Shown piece by piece: positions 31,696 to 41,097 of a stretch of 64,000 nucleotides of DNA (its first letter is position 1; the number at the start of each line of letters is the position of its first letter). The stretch covers positions 1 through 64,000 of the forward strand of contig JAEVZS010000030.1 in the NCBI GenBank assembly GCA_023392125.1, read 5' to 3'. The notes below the pieces were generated by a model. The model saw only the letters and a list, made by a program, of their open reading frames with translations. It did not search any database and was not told the origin of the DNA. Source of the DNA: Bacteroidota bacterium. GTDB taxonomy: Bacteria > Bacteroidota > Bacteroidia > Cytophagales > Cytophagaceae. Made by a program: the position numbers and the translations under genes.

Positions 31696-33789
31696 TTAAC
31701 TGATCCTGCTCCAGTTGGGCCTGCTTTTACTGATCAGGATCATTTCATTCCGGACAGGCAGGTGTTCCGGAAGCTGTAGTTGGGGATCCCTGTCCAGCAG
31801 CTCTTCGGCTTGTTCTCTTGCCACCTGCATGAGCTCGGTATCCTGACTCAGGTCAGTTAGCTTAAGGTCGAGCAAAAGGCCGCTTTGCTGAGTGCCAGTG
31901 ATATCTCCCGGACCTCTTAATCTTAAATCCACATCGGCTATTTCAAAGCCGTTGGTGGTACTAACCATTGTATTGATACGGGTTTTGCTGTCTTTGCTGA
32001 GTTTATATCCGGTCATCAGTATGCAATAAGACTGATCTGCTCCCCGGCCAACTCTGCCGCGTAGCTGATGTAATTGAGAAAGTCCGAAGCGCTCTGCATT
32101 TTCAATGACCATAACAGAGGCATTAGGAACATTGACCCCGACTTCGATTACAGTTGTGGCAACCATGATTTTAGTTTCCGCTTTCACAAACCTGCCCATT
32201 TCATAATCTTTGGTTTCTGCGCTCATCCTACCATGCACAATACTCAGAGGAACATCCGGAAATGCCCGGCTGATACTTTCATAGCCGTCCTGGAGATCTT
32301 TCAGATCCAGCTTCTCGGATTCCTCAATCAGAGGATAAACAACATAAATCTGGCGCCCCTCCGCCAGCTGCTGCCTCATAAATCCGAATACTTTGAGACG
32401 GTCAGAATCAAAACGGTGAACAGTGATAATGGGCTTTCTTCCTGCCGGTAACTCATCAATAACCGATAGCTCCAGATCGCCATACAGGGTCATCGCGAGT
32501 GTTCTGGGAATAGGAGTTGCTGTCATTACAAGAACGTGAGGATGAGTCGCCGGATTTTTCTTCCACAACCGGGCACGCTGAGCTACACCGAATCTGTGCT
32601 GCTCATCAATGACGGCCAGGCCAAGGTTTTTAAATTGAACAGTATCTTCCAGTAGTGCATGGGTGCCGATCGCAATTTTAAGTTCGCCCGATTCCAGTTC
32701 TGTATGGATTTTTCTTCGTTCACGGACTCTGGTCGAACCGGTGAGCAACGCAATAGAGATTCCCAGCTTATCCGCAAATTCTTTGAGACCAATATAATGC
32801 TGCTGGGCAAGTATTTCGGTCGGGGCCATCAGGCATGCCTGGGCATCATTGTCCAGTGCGATAAGCATGCTGATAAAAGCCACAATCGTTTTGCCACTGC
32901 CTACATCGCCCTGAACCAGCCGGTTCATTTGAGTTCCTGAACAGAGATCCTTATATATTTCTTTGATGACACGTTTTTGTGCGCCTGTAAGATCAAATGG
33001 TAAATGTTCTGAGTAGAATGTGTTAAGGGTAGGCACATTTTTGAATATCTGACCTTTTAGCTTCTTACGTTTGTTGCGCAGTCCCATTAAACGCAGCTGA
33101 ATAAAAAACAGCTCTTCGAATTTTAGCCGTTTTCGTGCTTCATTCAGCTGTTGGTTGGTCGAAGGAAAATGAATTTGCCGGATTGCCTGCGCTTTGCTGC
33201 TCAGCTGATACCTGTGAAGGATATATTCCGGCAGGGTTTCCGGTATCGTGTTACCGAGAGCGGAAAGGAGTATATGCTGTATTTTGGAGATTCCTTTACT
33301 GTCGAGTCCTTTGGTCCGAAGCTTCTCGGTTGTATTGTAAACAGGTTGGAGCAAATTACCTGTCCTGGCCTCTGCTAATGGTTCGATTTCAGGATGTACG
33401 ATGCTGATTCTCCGATTGAATATATTTGGTTTTCCAAATACTATATAGTCTGTATTGGGCTTTAATTTGCCGGTAATCCATTTTATGCCCTGAAACCAGA
33501 CCAGCTCAATCATTCCGGTCTGATCTGCAAAGCTTGCGACCAGTCTTTTTTTTCCGCCTTCTCCGATTGTAGTGCTTCCGGTTATTCTGCCGGTTAGCTG
33601 AACGTAGGGCATATCTTCCCGCAGGTCGCTTATTTTATGAAACACTGACCGGTCTTCGTAACGAAAAGGATAATGGCCGATCAGGTCCCGGCATGTAAAG
33701 ATCCCAAGCTCAGTGTTAAATAGCGCTGCTTTTTGCGGACCTATGCCTTTCAGATAGTCAATTTTAGTATCAAAAAAAATCATTGACAT
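31696..33789 (-). CDS. recG: ATP-dependent DNA helicase RecG
   Basis: It remodels stalled forks and Holliday junctions. 697 residues: an N-terminal wedge/OB domain (about 1-255, beginning YLKGIGPQKA), then the superfamily-2 motor with Walker A GDVGSGKT, DEQHR box, TATPIPRTLAM, and the C-terminal motor with QLRGRVGRG and the RecG-type tail DLRLRGPGDITGTQQSG. It converges on trpA with a 48-base gap and lies 37 bases after gldD in the same direction. Confidence 0.96.
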   Translation of the reverse strand: MSMIFFDTKIDYLKGIGPQKAALFNTELGIFTCRDLIGHYPFRYEDRSVFHKISDLREDMPYVQLTGRITGSTTIGEGGKKRLVASFADQTGMIELVWFQGIKWITGKLKPNTDYIVFGKPNIFNRRISIVHPEIEPLAEARTGNLLQPVYNTTEKLRTKGLDSKGISKIQHILLSALGNTIPETLPEYILHRYQLSSKAQAIRQIHFPSTNQQLNEARKRLKFEELFFIQLRLMGLRNKRKKLKGQIFKNVPTLNTFYSEHLPFDLTGAQKRVIKEIYKDLCSGTQMNRLVQGDVGSGKTIVAFISMLIALDNDAQACLMAPTEILAQQHYIGLKEFADKLGISIALLTGSTRVRERRKIHTELESGELKIAIGTHALLEDTVQFKNLGLAVIDEQHRFGVAQRARLWKKNPATHPHVLVMTATPIPRTLAMTLYGDLELSVIDELPAGRKPIITVHRFDSDRLKVFGFMRQQLAEGRQIYVVYPLIEESEKLDLKDLQDGYESISRAFPDVPLSIVHGRMSAETKDYEMGRFVKAETKIMVATTVIEVGVNVPNASVMVIENAERFGLSQLHQLRGRVGRGADQSYCILMTGYKLSKDSKTRINTMVSTTNGFEIADVDLRLRGPGDITGTQQSGLLLDLKLTDLSQDTELMQVAREQAEELLDRDPQLQLPEHLPVRNEMILISKSRPNWSRIS

Positions 33790-33826
33790 ACCGGTTATGA
33801 ACCGAAATTAACGTATTCTGGTCCTT

Positions 33827-34414
33827 TTACGAATTCTTCCACTCAAGACTATTGAGGAGATGAAATATATCCTTTTTTATGTATTCAATAGCCGGAGCCA
33901 GTGAGTCATTTTTGGTAGATATGGGAAAATATAATGCTCCCCGGATAAAGTTGGAACTCGAGTCTGTTACAAAAAACTGGAACTGGCTGGGGACTTCTCC
34001 TTCCAGCTCGAATATGGACGCTGTATAACCTTTATCAGTAGATATGACATACTCATCAATTGCATATGCTTTTATATTATGCTTGTTGGTAAGCTTGTGT
34101 GAATCGAAAACAACGCCGGATATGGCATTCTGCTCAAGCCTGAGATCTTTATAGGTGATTTCAACGGTAGCATTCAGGGCAGGATAATGAATATCAATCC
34201 AGTGTGGTTCGGATATGGCAGATTTGTGCGGCCGGACCTCACTATGCTTTGAAACGTCAAACCGGTAAGGATGCTCATCCTGTAACGAAACATACTCATG
34301 CGAAGGTAAATCAAACCGGTTATAACCCTTGGGCTTGGGATTATGAACCTCCGTGCAGCTGACTGCGGTAAGTAAGAATGATACAACGATCAGACAATAA
34401 TTAGTTTTCCGCAT
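33827..34414 (-). CDS. gldD: Gliding-motility lipoprotein GldD
   Basis: An exported protein required for gliding and type IX secretion in flavobacteria. I start at MRKTNYCLIVV (34414), which begins a lipoprotein-type signal peptide ending at Cys20; a longer start at 34429 adds five residues. Family features seen: NPKPKGYNRFDLP, HWIDIHYPALNATVEITYK, HNIKAYAIDEYV, and FIRGALYFPIS...DSLAPAIEYIKKDI. It overlaps the end of gldE by 14 bases, the usual gldE-gldD arrangement. Confidence 0.88.
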   Translation of the reverse strand: MRKTNYCLIVVSFLLTAVSCTEVHNPKPKGYNRFDLPSHEYVSLQDEHPYRFDVSKHSEVRPHKSAISEPHWIDIHYPALNATVEITYKDLRLEQNAISGVVFDSHKLTNKHNIKAYAIDEYVISTDKGYTASIFELEGEVPSQFQFFVTDSSSNFIRGALYFPISTKNDSLAPAIEYIKKDIFHLLNSLEWKNS

Positions 34415-35699
34415 CCTGATTAACCTCATTTTCCTGCAATACTTCTACTTTCACTTTCTTGATCCGTTTGTTGTTTGCAGAGTCAATTCTGAAAACGAAA
34501 TTTTTATAGAATATTTTGTCTCCCTTTTTAGGGAGATTCGAATTGAGCTGCAGCAGTACTCCGCCAAGTGACTCACTTTCTCCTTTTACTTCCTCAAAGA
34601 AATTACTGTCGATTCCCAGTATGCGGCTGAAATCATTGAGGGAGGTTTTGCCCTCGAAGATGTATGAATAATCATCAAGCTTGATGTAATTAAGATCAAC
34701 TTCATCAAGCTCATCATTGATTTCACCAACGATTTCTTCAAGGATATCTTCCAGTGTGATCAGACCTGAGATACCGCCATAACCATCGACCACCAGGGCC
34801 ATATGGGCATGCTTTTCCTGGAACTCCCTTAGAAGTTCTTCTATTTTTTTGTTTTCCGGAATAAAATAGGCAGGCCGCAAAAGATTCTGCCAGGGGAAAT
34901 TATCGCTTCTGCCTATATAGGGCAATAAATCTTTGATATATAGTATGCCTTCGATTTTATCAATCGTATCCCGGTAAACCGGTACTCTGCTGAATCCGAA
35001 TTTATTTAGATTCTCAAGCAGCTCATGAAACCCGAGTTCCATATTGAAGGCTGTAATATCAAGTCTGGAACGCATTACCTGCTTTACGGTTGTTACATTA
35101 AATTCTGCAGCAGCTTTGGCAAGGTTCGTGGTACTTTTAATTTTACCATCGGTTTTGGGTTCTTTCTGAATATAGCCCTTCTTCTTTAAGGTAGCTTGCG
35201 AATATTTTTTTATTGCAGCCAATGTATTGGACAAAGGTGAAAGAATCGCAGCTATAAAAAAAAGCCCGTTGATCAGCAGCTGATTTTCGTGGTAGTCTTT
35301 GTTTTTTGGTGCAAGGAAGGCAAATCCCTGACCATAAAGTACGCTGGTAAATACAAACAGCAGAACAAGGGCATAGAAGATATGCGGATTTCCGATGTTC
35401 AGAAGTTGACGGAGAATGTCAGCTGTAGTGATTCCTGCGACAACCTTTAGCAAAAATTGTACGATCGGAATACTTGATTTGATTGATGCTATATTATCAG
35501 AAACCCGGTTTACAGCTTTGGCAGGTTCTTTTTTATTGCCATAAAAACTGCTGAATGCGGCTTCGATCGCAGAGAGAAATGAAGAAGCGAAGAGTAACGC
35601 TAGTAACAATAAGGCTTTACCCGTTAGTTCAAGCCAGGGAGAGTGTATGCCTGCATACACTAAATCCCTAAAGCGTTCGGGGTCGGGAATATCTTCCAA
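34401..35699 (-). CDS. gldE: GldE, CBS-domain membrane protein (CorC/HlyC family)
   Basis: A 432-residue protein paired with GldD in Bacteroidota. It has three to four transmembrane helices of the DUF21/CNNM type (residues about 25-150), a CBS pair (residues about 205-325, TVKQVMRSRLDITAF... and MALVVDGYGGISGLITLEDILEEIVG), and a C-terminal CorC_HlyC transporter-associated domain (residues about 340-425). It lies between ssb and gldD on one strand. Related proteins affect Mg2+ balance; the role in gliding is inferred from the flavobacterial orthologue. Confidence 0.9.
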   Translation of the reverse strand: MEDIPDPERFRDLVYAGIHSPWLELTGKALLLLALLFASSFLSAIEAAFSSFYGNKKEPAKAVNRVSDNIASIKSSIPIVQFLLKVVAGITTADILRQLLNIGNPHIFYALVLLFVFTSVLYGQGFAFLAPKNKDYHENQLLINGLFFIAAILSPLSNTLAAIKKYSQATLKKKGYIQKEPKTDGKIKSTTNLAKAAAEFNVTTVKQVMRSRLDITAFNMELGFHELLENLNKFGFSRVPVYRDTIDKIEGILYIKDLLPYIGRSDNFPWQNLLRPAYFIPENKKIEELLREFQEKHAHMALVVDGYGGISGLITLEDILEEIVGEINDELDEVDLNYIKLDDYSYIFEGKTSLNDFSRILGIDSNFFEEVKGESESLGGVLLQLNSNLPKKGDKIFYKNFVFRIDSANNKRIKKVKVEVLQENEVNQDAEN

Positions 35700-35722
35700 A
35701 GTCCAGAATTTAAGTTAAACAA

Positions 35723-36172
35723 TTAGAATGGCAGATCATTATCATCCGAATCATCAAGAGAAATGGGGGAAGATGACATTGGTGCAGAGGCCATGGAAGA
35801 AGGCATGGATGCCGGTCTTTCATAGCTTCCTGAGTCGGCTCCTCCCTTGGAGTCAAGCATTGTCATACTCTGTCCGTCAATTTCAGTGATGTATTTTTTT
35901 ACGCCATCCTGCTCATAGGAACGGGTGCGAAGCTTGCCTTCTACATAAAGCTTGCTTCCTTTTTTGACATAGCGCTCAATAACATCGGCCACCGGACCCC
36001 AAAACACAATATTGTGCCATTCGGTTCTTTCTACACGTTCACCGTTACGATCTTTGTAAGATTCGGATGTTGCCAGAGAAAAGTTGGCTACTTTTCGTCC
36101 GTTTTCAAGGGTGCGGATTTCAGGATCTTTCCCGAGATTGCCCACCAGGATAACTTTGTTTACACCAGCCAT
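35723..36172 (-). CDS. ssb: Single-stranded DNA-binding protein
   Basis: A 149-residue SSB. The OB fold occupies residues 1-110 (VNKVILVGNLGKDPEIR, WHNIVFWGPVADVIERYVKKGS, LYVEGKLRTRSYEQDG). A Ser/Met/Pro-rich linker leads to the acidic tip DDSDDNDLPF, which recruits partners such as RecG and other repair proteins. It sits between mutY and gldE, an order common in Bacteroidota. Confidence 0.96.
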   Translation of the reverse strand: MAGVNKVILVGNLGKDPEIRTLENGRKVANFSLATSESYKDRNGERVERTEWHNIVFWGPVADVIERYVKKGSKLYVEGKLRTRSYEQDGVKKYITEIDGQSMTMLDSKGGADSGSYERPASMPSSMASAPMSSSPISLDDSDDNDLPF

Positions 36173-36219
36173 TCAGGTATTTCTATTTTTGGTTGAAAAT
36201 AATTGAACTATAAATTTAC

Positions 36220-37230
36220 TTAAAAAAAGTATTCTTTCAAATAATTATTTATCAATACGGGTTTAGGCAGATTCTCAACTTCTTCAATAGTGTAAATTGT
36301 TGAACCTGTCTGACTGGCAATGTCTTGCAGCTGTACTTCGCTGTCTGCTTCCTGTCGCTCAAAGCAGGCCTCGATGATCTGATGGCTTAATATATGCCTG
36401 TATTGTCCGACAGAAGAGCCCTCAGTAGGAACCGGAGCTTCTTTGAGAGGAAACTGATACAGGCCTGTCCATATATCTTTGCCTTCCCGTTTACTCATCA
36501 GTATTTTATTCCCGAAGGTTATCACACTGTAATTGAACAGACGGAGGCGCTTGGTGGTATTCTTGATTTTTACCGGAAGGCTATCCTGCTTTTTATGTAT
36601 TCGGGCATAACAGAAATGTGCGCAGGGGCAATTGATACAGTCAGGTTTGGCCGGAGTGCACTGAAGAGCGCCAAACTCCATGATGGCCTGATTATATGTG
36701 TCGGAATGTTGGTCAGGCAGAAGGCTGGAAGCCAGTGTCTGAAACTGTTTTCTGCCCTTGCTTCCCGCAATATTTTCCTCAATGCCGAATACGCGCGATA
36801 AAACTCTGAATACATTTCCGTCGAGAACAGCTACTTTTTCTCCGAAAGCAAATGAAGCAACAGCGGCGGCAGTATATTCCCCAACCCCTTTGAGCTTTAC
36901 AATTTCCTTATAAGAGTCAGGAAATACGCCGTTTAGTTCATTTACAATGAATTTGGCTGTGGCATGCATATTACGGGCTCTTGAATAATACCCCAGTCCC
37001 TGCCATAGTCTGAGGATTTTATCCTCACTTGCATTAGCCATGGATGTAATATTCGGAAACTCATTAATAAACTTAAGATAGTAGGGAAGCCCCTGATTTA
37101 CTCTGGTTTGTTGAAGCATAACCTCACTAAGCCATATGTAATACGCTGATTTTACAGCTCTCCAGGGTAAATTCCGTTTGTTTTTTTGATACCACGATAC
37201 GATTACTTGAACGAATTCAGGGTGTTCCAT
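36220..37230 (-). CDS. mutY: Adenine DNA glycosylase MutY
   Basis: It removes adenine paired with 8-oxoguanine. 336 residues: catalytic E36 (SEVMLQQTRV), helix-hairpin-helix LKGVGEYTAAAV followed by D137 (VAVLDGNVFR), and a 4Fe-4S loop C-x6-C-x2-C-x5-C (CTPAKPDCINCPCAHFC). The C-terminal NUDIX-like domain (about 225-336) recognises 8-oxoG. It is the first gene of mutY-ssb-gldE-gldD(-recG). Confidence 0.95.
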   Translation of the reverse strand: MEHPEFVQVIVSWYQKNKRNLPWRAVKSAYYIWLSEVMLQQTRVNQGLPYYLKFINEFPNITSMANASEDKILRLWQGLGYYSRARNMHATAKFIVNELNGVFPDSYKEIVKLKGVGEYTAAAVASFAFGEKVAVLDGNVFRVLSRVFGIEENIAGSKGRKQFQTLASSLLPDQHSDTYNQAIMEFGALQCTPAKPDCINCPCAHFCYARIHKKQDSLPVKIKNTTKRLRLFNYSVITFGNKILMSKREGKDIWTGLYQFPLKEAPVPTEGSSVGQYRHILSHQIIEACFERQEADSEVQLQDIASQTGSTIYTIEEVENLPKPVLINNYLKEYFF

Positions 37231-37386
37231 GTTAAAATATTACGTTTGTAAGTTTTGCCTGAATTAAAATCTTTAATTTAAGATAATATTAACGCAACTT
37301 TGTTCCAGAAAATTAATACTGTACGCGCACCCTATTTTAATACTACAGAAATAATAAATTATTTATTAACTTAAAATCAAAAAAAA

Positions 37387-37692
37387 GTGACTAAAGCAGA
37401 AGTTATTTCCGAAATCGCAGACAAAACCGGCATAGACAAAGCGGATGTATCGGCTACTGTCGAAGCATTTTTCACTGTTATCAAAGATAACATGTCAGAA
37501 GGTGAGAATATCTATGTTCGTGGATTTGGAAGTTTTATCAACAAAAAAAGAGCTAAAAAAGTGGCTCGTAACATTTCCAAAAACACTGCAATCATTATAG
37601 ATGAGCATTATGTTCCTGCTTTCAAGCCTTCTAAAGTGTTTATCGAGAAGATCAGAAGCAGTAAGAAAGTAAAAACTAAGAACAAGAAATAA
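37387..37692 (+). CDS. HU-family DNA-binding protein
   Basis: A 101-residue nucleoid protein starting at GTG. It has the HU/IHF fold: helical dimer part (KAEVISEIADKTGIDKADVSATVEAFF), then VRGFGSFINKKRAKKVARN and the arm tip with PAFKPSKVF, where the Pro intercalates DNA. The C-terminal tail is extra basic (KKVKTKNKK). It is followed directly by a perfect 14-bp terminator stem, so it is transcribed alone. Confidence 0.94.
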   Translation: MTKAEVISEIADKTGIDKADVSATVEAFFTVIKDNMSEGENIYVRGFGSFINKKRAKKVARNISKNTAIIIDEHYVPAFKPSKVFIEKIRSSKKVKTKNKK

Positions 37693-37701
37693 AAAACTCA
37701 C

Positions 37702-37737
37702 AAAATAAAAGCCTGGTTTCAGGCTTTTATTTTGTCT
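37702..37737 (+). terminator. Intrinsic terminator after the HU gene
   Basis: A perfect 14-bp stem, AAAATAAAAGCCTG / CAGGCTTTTATTTT, with loop GTTT. Its 3' arm supplies the T-rich tail. The end of the stem overlaps the -33 TTTG of the next promoter (37731-37734). Confidence 0.88.
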
Positions 37738-37761
37738 GACCAGCGCTTCTTCCTATTTTTG
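37731..37761 (+). promoter_or_regulatory. Promoter of the TPR gene (TTTG-N19-TATTTTTG)
   Basis: TTTG (37731-37734) and TATTTTTG (37754-37761) match both consensus elements with 19-base spacing. Only four bases separate the -7 box from the ATG at 37766, so transcription would begin at or just inside the start codon. Confidence 0.7.
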
Positions 37762-37765
37762 CCCG

Positions 37766-38611
37766 ATGAAAAGTTTGCAGATTATACTTGTGCTTGGCGG
37801 ATTGGTACTGGCAGTGCTTTTATTTCGCCTGCCCAAAACACTTGTAACCGATACCAGGCAGCTTTCCGAGTCTGAGCAGAAGGCTACGGATGAAAATGAA
37901 CACAGGCATGAGGAGAGTCATTCAGATGATGCATTTGTGCAAGCCCATGGCTCGTCTGTCTTTTCTGTAGATGAAAACAAACTGGCTTCCTATAAAAAAC
38001 AATTTGAATCTATTTCAGATAAGAAAAAAAGACTTATCTTTGCGGATTCTATAGCGGATCTGTATAAAAGAGCAGGCAATTATGACAGCGTAGCTTATTA
38101 TATGGAGCTGAAAGCTGGTCTGCAACCGGATGAGAATAATCTGCTGAGTGCGGCGGAAGCATATTTCGAAGCTTTTTCAGCCTCTGGTGGTGCAAAAACA
38201 AAGCTCAATGATAAGTCCAGAAGCTTTTATCAAAAGGCAATTGATTTATCTCCCGGAAATCTAGATGCGAAAGCCAAGATGGCCATGACCTATGTAGCTA
38301 CTGAAAACCCGATGCAGGGTATAGCTATATTGAGGGAAGTTCTTGCAGAGGATCCCCGGAATGAAACGGCTCTGTATAGTCTTGGTATACTTAGTATCCA
38401 GTCCGGCCAAAACGAGAAGGCGGTGGAGCGCTTTAAAGAGCTTATAGCTATTAATCCGGCTCATGCAAACGGAAGGTTTTATCTTGGTCTGGCTTATATG
38501 AATCTGGGTAAGAAGAAGAGTGCGAAAGATGAGTTTGAGAAAGCCCGACAGCTTGACAACGACCCTGGATTTCAATCCGTAGTAGATAGTTACTTGAAAG
38601 AGATTAATTAA
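37766..38611 (+). CDS. Membrane-anchored TPR protein
   Basis: A 281-residue protein. Residues 5-22 form one transmembrane anchor (IILVLGGLVLAVLLFRL), then a polar linker rich in Glu/His (about 35-60). From about residue 95 to 275 there are tetratricopeptide repeats (ALYSLGILSIQSGQNEKAVERFKELI, GRFYLGLAYMNLGKKKSAKDEFEKA). It probably scaffolds protein contacts on the periplasmic side. It sits between HU and a small ribosomal protein gene; no partner is evident. Confidence 0.8.
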   Translation: MKSLQIILVLGGLVLAVLLFRLPKTLVTDTRQLSESEQKATDENEHRHEESHSDDAFVQAHGSSVFSVDENKLASYKKQFESISDKKKRLIFADSIADLYKRAGNYDSVAYYMELKAGLQPDENNLLSAAEAYFEAFSASGGAKTKLNDKSRSFYQKAIDLSPGNLDAKAKMAMTYVATENPMQGIAILREVLAEDPRNETALYSLGILSIQSGQNEKAVERFKELIAINPAHANGRFYLGLAYMNLGKKKSAKDEFEKARQLDNDPGFQSVVDSYLKEIN

Positions 38612-38653
38612 AGAATTAAATAAATCATTTACGAAATTTAAACAGTTGGTAAT

Positions 38654-38743
38654 ATGCCTTGCGGAAAAAAAAGAAAGAGACATAAGATTGCTACGCACAA
38701 AAGAAAGAAACGCCTTAGAAAAAACAGACATAAGAAGAAGTAA
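38654..38743 (+). CDS. Small ribosome-associated protein, AURKAIP1/COX24 (bS22-like) type
   Basis: A 29-residue, extremely basic protein (MPCGKKRKRHKIATHKRKK...). The pattern KKRKRH/HKRKKRLRKNRHKKK is that of the AURKAIP1/COX24 family, found in Bacteroidota and related to mitochondrial mS38 and mycobacterial bS22 on the small ribosomal subunit. It is easily missed because of its length. It lies 42 bases after the TPR gene and 87 before rng. Confidence 0.85.
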   Translation: MPCGKKRKRHKIATHKRKKRLRKNRHKKK

Positions 38744-38830
38744 GCAATTACTTCTTCTTTGCCCTGAACATTTTTTCTTCCCTTGAATTATAGGGAGTAG
38801 TCTGTTTATCCTTTTAATAAACTTTTTGCC

Positions 38831-40384
38831 TTGAGTAACGAATTATACATTAATTCTACTCAAAAAGGTGATCGTATTGCCCTTTTAAGAGACAAAAGGC
38901 TCATCGAATGCCATTATGAAAGTAAAGAAGAGACTTTTACAGTCGGAGATATCTATCTCGGGACGGTAAAAAAACTTGTTGCCGGACTTAATGCAGCCTT
39001 TGTTGATGTAGGACATGAAAAAGATGCCTTTTTGCATTATCTTGACCTTGGCCCACAGGTAAGGTCTTTGAATAAGTACGTAAAAAACGTAAGGTCTTCG
39101 CCCAATCCAACCTGGAAGCTTAATAATTTTAAGCTTGAGGATGATATTGAGAAAGACGGGAAAATTACGCAGGTACTTAAAAAAGGCCAGCAAGTACTTG
39201 TACAGATAGCCAAGGAGCCTATTTCAAGTAAAGGACCGCGTTTGTCCTGTGAGCTTTCCATTGCGGGCCGCTATGTTGTTCTTGTACCGTTTTCCAATAC
39301 TATTAGCATCAGTAAGAAGATTGTTAATAAGGAGGAAAGACAGCGTCTCACCCGTCTGGTTACCTCTATTAAGCCTGAGAAATTTGGCGTTATAGTACGT
39401 ACGGTAGCTGAAGGGAAGGAGGTTGCGGAACTGGATAAGGACCTGAGGAGCCTCATCAAAAAGTGGGAAGATGGCTTCGCGCGTTTAAGGACTGCCAAGC
39501 CATGTGAAGCGATCATTGGTGAGATGAGCCGGGCGTCTTCTATTCTGCGCGATATGCTCAATGAAAGCTTTGACAGCATAACCGTTGACAACAAGGAAGT
39601 TCACGAAGAAATCAGAAATTACATCCGGACAATCGCGCCGGATAAGGAGAAAATTCTTAAGCTCCATACCGGTAAAAATAAGCTCTACGAAGTTGCCGGC
39701 ATAGAAAAACAGCTCAAAACATTATTTGGCAAATCGGTCAGCATACCTGGCGGTGGATATATTATCATTGAGCACACAGAAGCCCTGCATGTGGTGGATG
39801 TCAACAGTGGTAACAAATCGATTGGTGAAGCCAATCAGGAAGAAACTGCTCTTAATACCAATCTGGAAGCAGCCCGGGAAGTGGCCCGCCAGTTGCGGCT
39901 GAGAGATATGGGCGGAATTATCGTTGTCGACTTTATCGATATGAAAAAAGCCGATAACAGGAAAAAGGTATACGATCGCATGAAAGAAGAAATGCGGGAG
40001 GACCGTTCCAAGTTTGTCATTCTTCCCTTATCCAAGTTCGGTCTTATGCAGATTACGCGTCAGCGTGTCCGTCCGGAGATGAATATCAAGACTATGGAAA
40101 CCTGTCCGACCTGTAAAGGTACCGGCAAGATTTCTGCAAGTATTCTTGTGTCTGATGAGATTCTGCAAAATATCGATCTTGTATTTGTTAAGCAGAATGA
40201 AAAAAAGCTGAAGATTGCCATGCATCCCTTCCTGTATGCCTATTTTACCAAAGGCATAATATCACAGCGGGTAAAGTGGTTCTTCAAATACAATAAATGG
40301 GTGGATCTAATTAAAGATACTTCCCTGGGGATTACAGATTACAAGTTCTATAACGCCCAGGGAGAGGAAATCGAACTGATTTAG
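38831..40384 (+). CDS. rng: Ribonuclease G/E family endoribonuclease
   Basis: It processes rRNA and decays mRNA. 517 residues from a TTG start (SNELYINSTQKGDRIALL is the usual N-terminus). The S1 RNA-binding domain spans about residues 35-125 (GDIYLGTVKKLVAGLNAAFVDVG). The catalytic domain has IVVDFIDMKKADNR, whose Asp residues bind Mg2+, and the zinc-link CPTCKGTG near residue 423. There is no long C-terminal scaffold, so it is of RNase G size. It overlaps the convergent beta-barrel gene by four bases. Confidence 0.94.
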   Translation: MSNELYINSTQKGDRIALLRDKRLIECHYESKEETFTVGDIYLGTVKKLVAGLNAAFVDVGHEKDAFLHYLDLGPQVRSLNKYVKNVRSSPNPTWKLNNFKLEDDIEKDGKITQVLKKGQQVLVQIAKEPISSKGPRLSCELSIAGRYVVLVPFSNTISISKKIVNKEERQRLTRLVTSIKPEKFGVIVRTVAEGKEVAELDKDLRSLIKKWEDGFARLRTAKPCEAIIGEMSRASSILRDMLNESFDSITVDNKEVHEEIRNYIRTIAPDKEKILKLHTGKNKLYEVAGIEKQLKTLFGKSVSIPGGGYIIIEHTEALHVVDVNSGNKSIGEANQEETALNTNLEAAREVARQLRLRDMGGIIVVDFIDMKKADNRKKVYDRMKEEMREDRSKFVILPLSKFGLMQITRQRVRPEMNIKTMETCPTCKGTGKISASILVSDEILQNIDLVFVKQNEKKLKIAMHPFLYAYFTKGIISQRVKWFFKYNKWVDLIKDTSLGITDYKFYNAQGEEIELI

Positions 40385-41046
40385 AATCTGAGTCCTATAT
40401 CCAGACTGATCATATCGTTTTTCAGCGCCTTGACAGAAGGTAGTTGTATAAGATTACCGTTCGCATCATAGAACTCTGTATTGTACAAGGTGGAAATGGA
40501 TGGCAGTAAGCCTCTGGTATAGGTAATTCCACCAAATACATAGGTGTTTTGCCCCATCTGCAATTGTACACCTGCTCCGATTAAAGCCGAGCAGTCGAAG
40601 AATCTCATGCGGTTTGCATAGCGAACAACATTTTCTGAAAGAGTTTTTTGCTGGAGTTTTATATCCAGAGTTCCGCCAAACTGAAAATATAACTTGGTAT
40701 CCACTGCAATATCGTTGGTATAAAGCTTTAATGTCGCCGGGAGCTGCAGGTACTGAATATTGAAAACCTGCTGAGCGCCATAATCCTTAATCTGGAATCC
40801 GGCTCTTTTCACCATATACCATATTCCTGTTGTAAATACATAATTTTCGCTCATCATAATGTTGACTTCGGGGCCACCGAAAAAGCGAACGCCAATACCT
40901 TTCCCGCTAAAGTCAACGGAGTCAATTTCTTCGTTCACCCGACTGAAGGCGACTCCCGGAGCAAAACGCAAACCCAGTCGTACTTTTTGAGAAAATCCTT
41001 CAACAAACAGGATGACCAGAAAACATAATAAAATTGATTTTTTCAT
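40381..41046 (-). CDS. Outer-membrane beta-barrel protein (PorT-like family)
   Basis: A 221-residue exported protein with a signal peptide (MKKSILLCFLVILFVEGFSQ). The rest shows short amphipathic strands (KVRLGLRFAPGVAFSRV, YVFTTGIWYMVKRAGFQI) and ends in GLRF, typical of small outer-membrane barrels. It resembles the PorT-like families of Bacteroidota; PorT itself belongs to the type IX machinery, but I cannot tell whether this is the orthologue. Divergent from gldB with a 51-base gap. Confidence 0.68.
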   Translation of the reverse strand: MKKSILLCFLVILFVEGFSQKVRLGLRFAPGVAFSRVNEEIDSVDFSGKGIGVRFFGGPEVNIMMSENYVFTTGIWYMVKRAGFQIKDYGAQQVFNIQYLQLPATLKLYTNDIAVDTKLYFQFGGTLDIKLQQKTLSENVVRYANRMRFFDCSALIGAGVQLQMGQNTYVFGGITYTRGLLPSISTLYNTEFYDANGNLIQLPSVKALKNDMISLDIGLRF

Positions 41047-41097
41047 AGTTTAAAAATAGTAAGTAAATAACTTTACAGTTCGGTAAAAATATAGAAA

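Noticed and set aside
37241..37248. TACGTTTG as a promoter for the HU gene
   Set aside because: It matches the -7 consensus but lies about 140 bases upstream with no -33 partner, so I cannot link it to HU.
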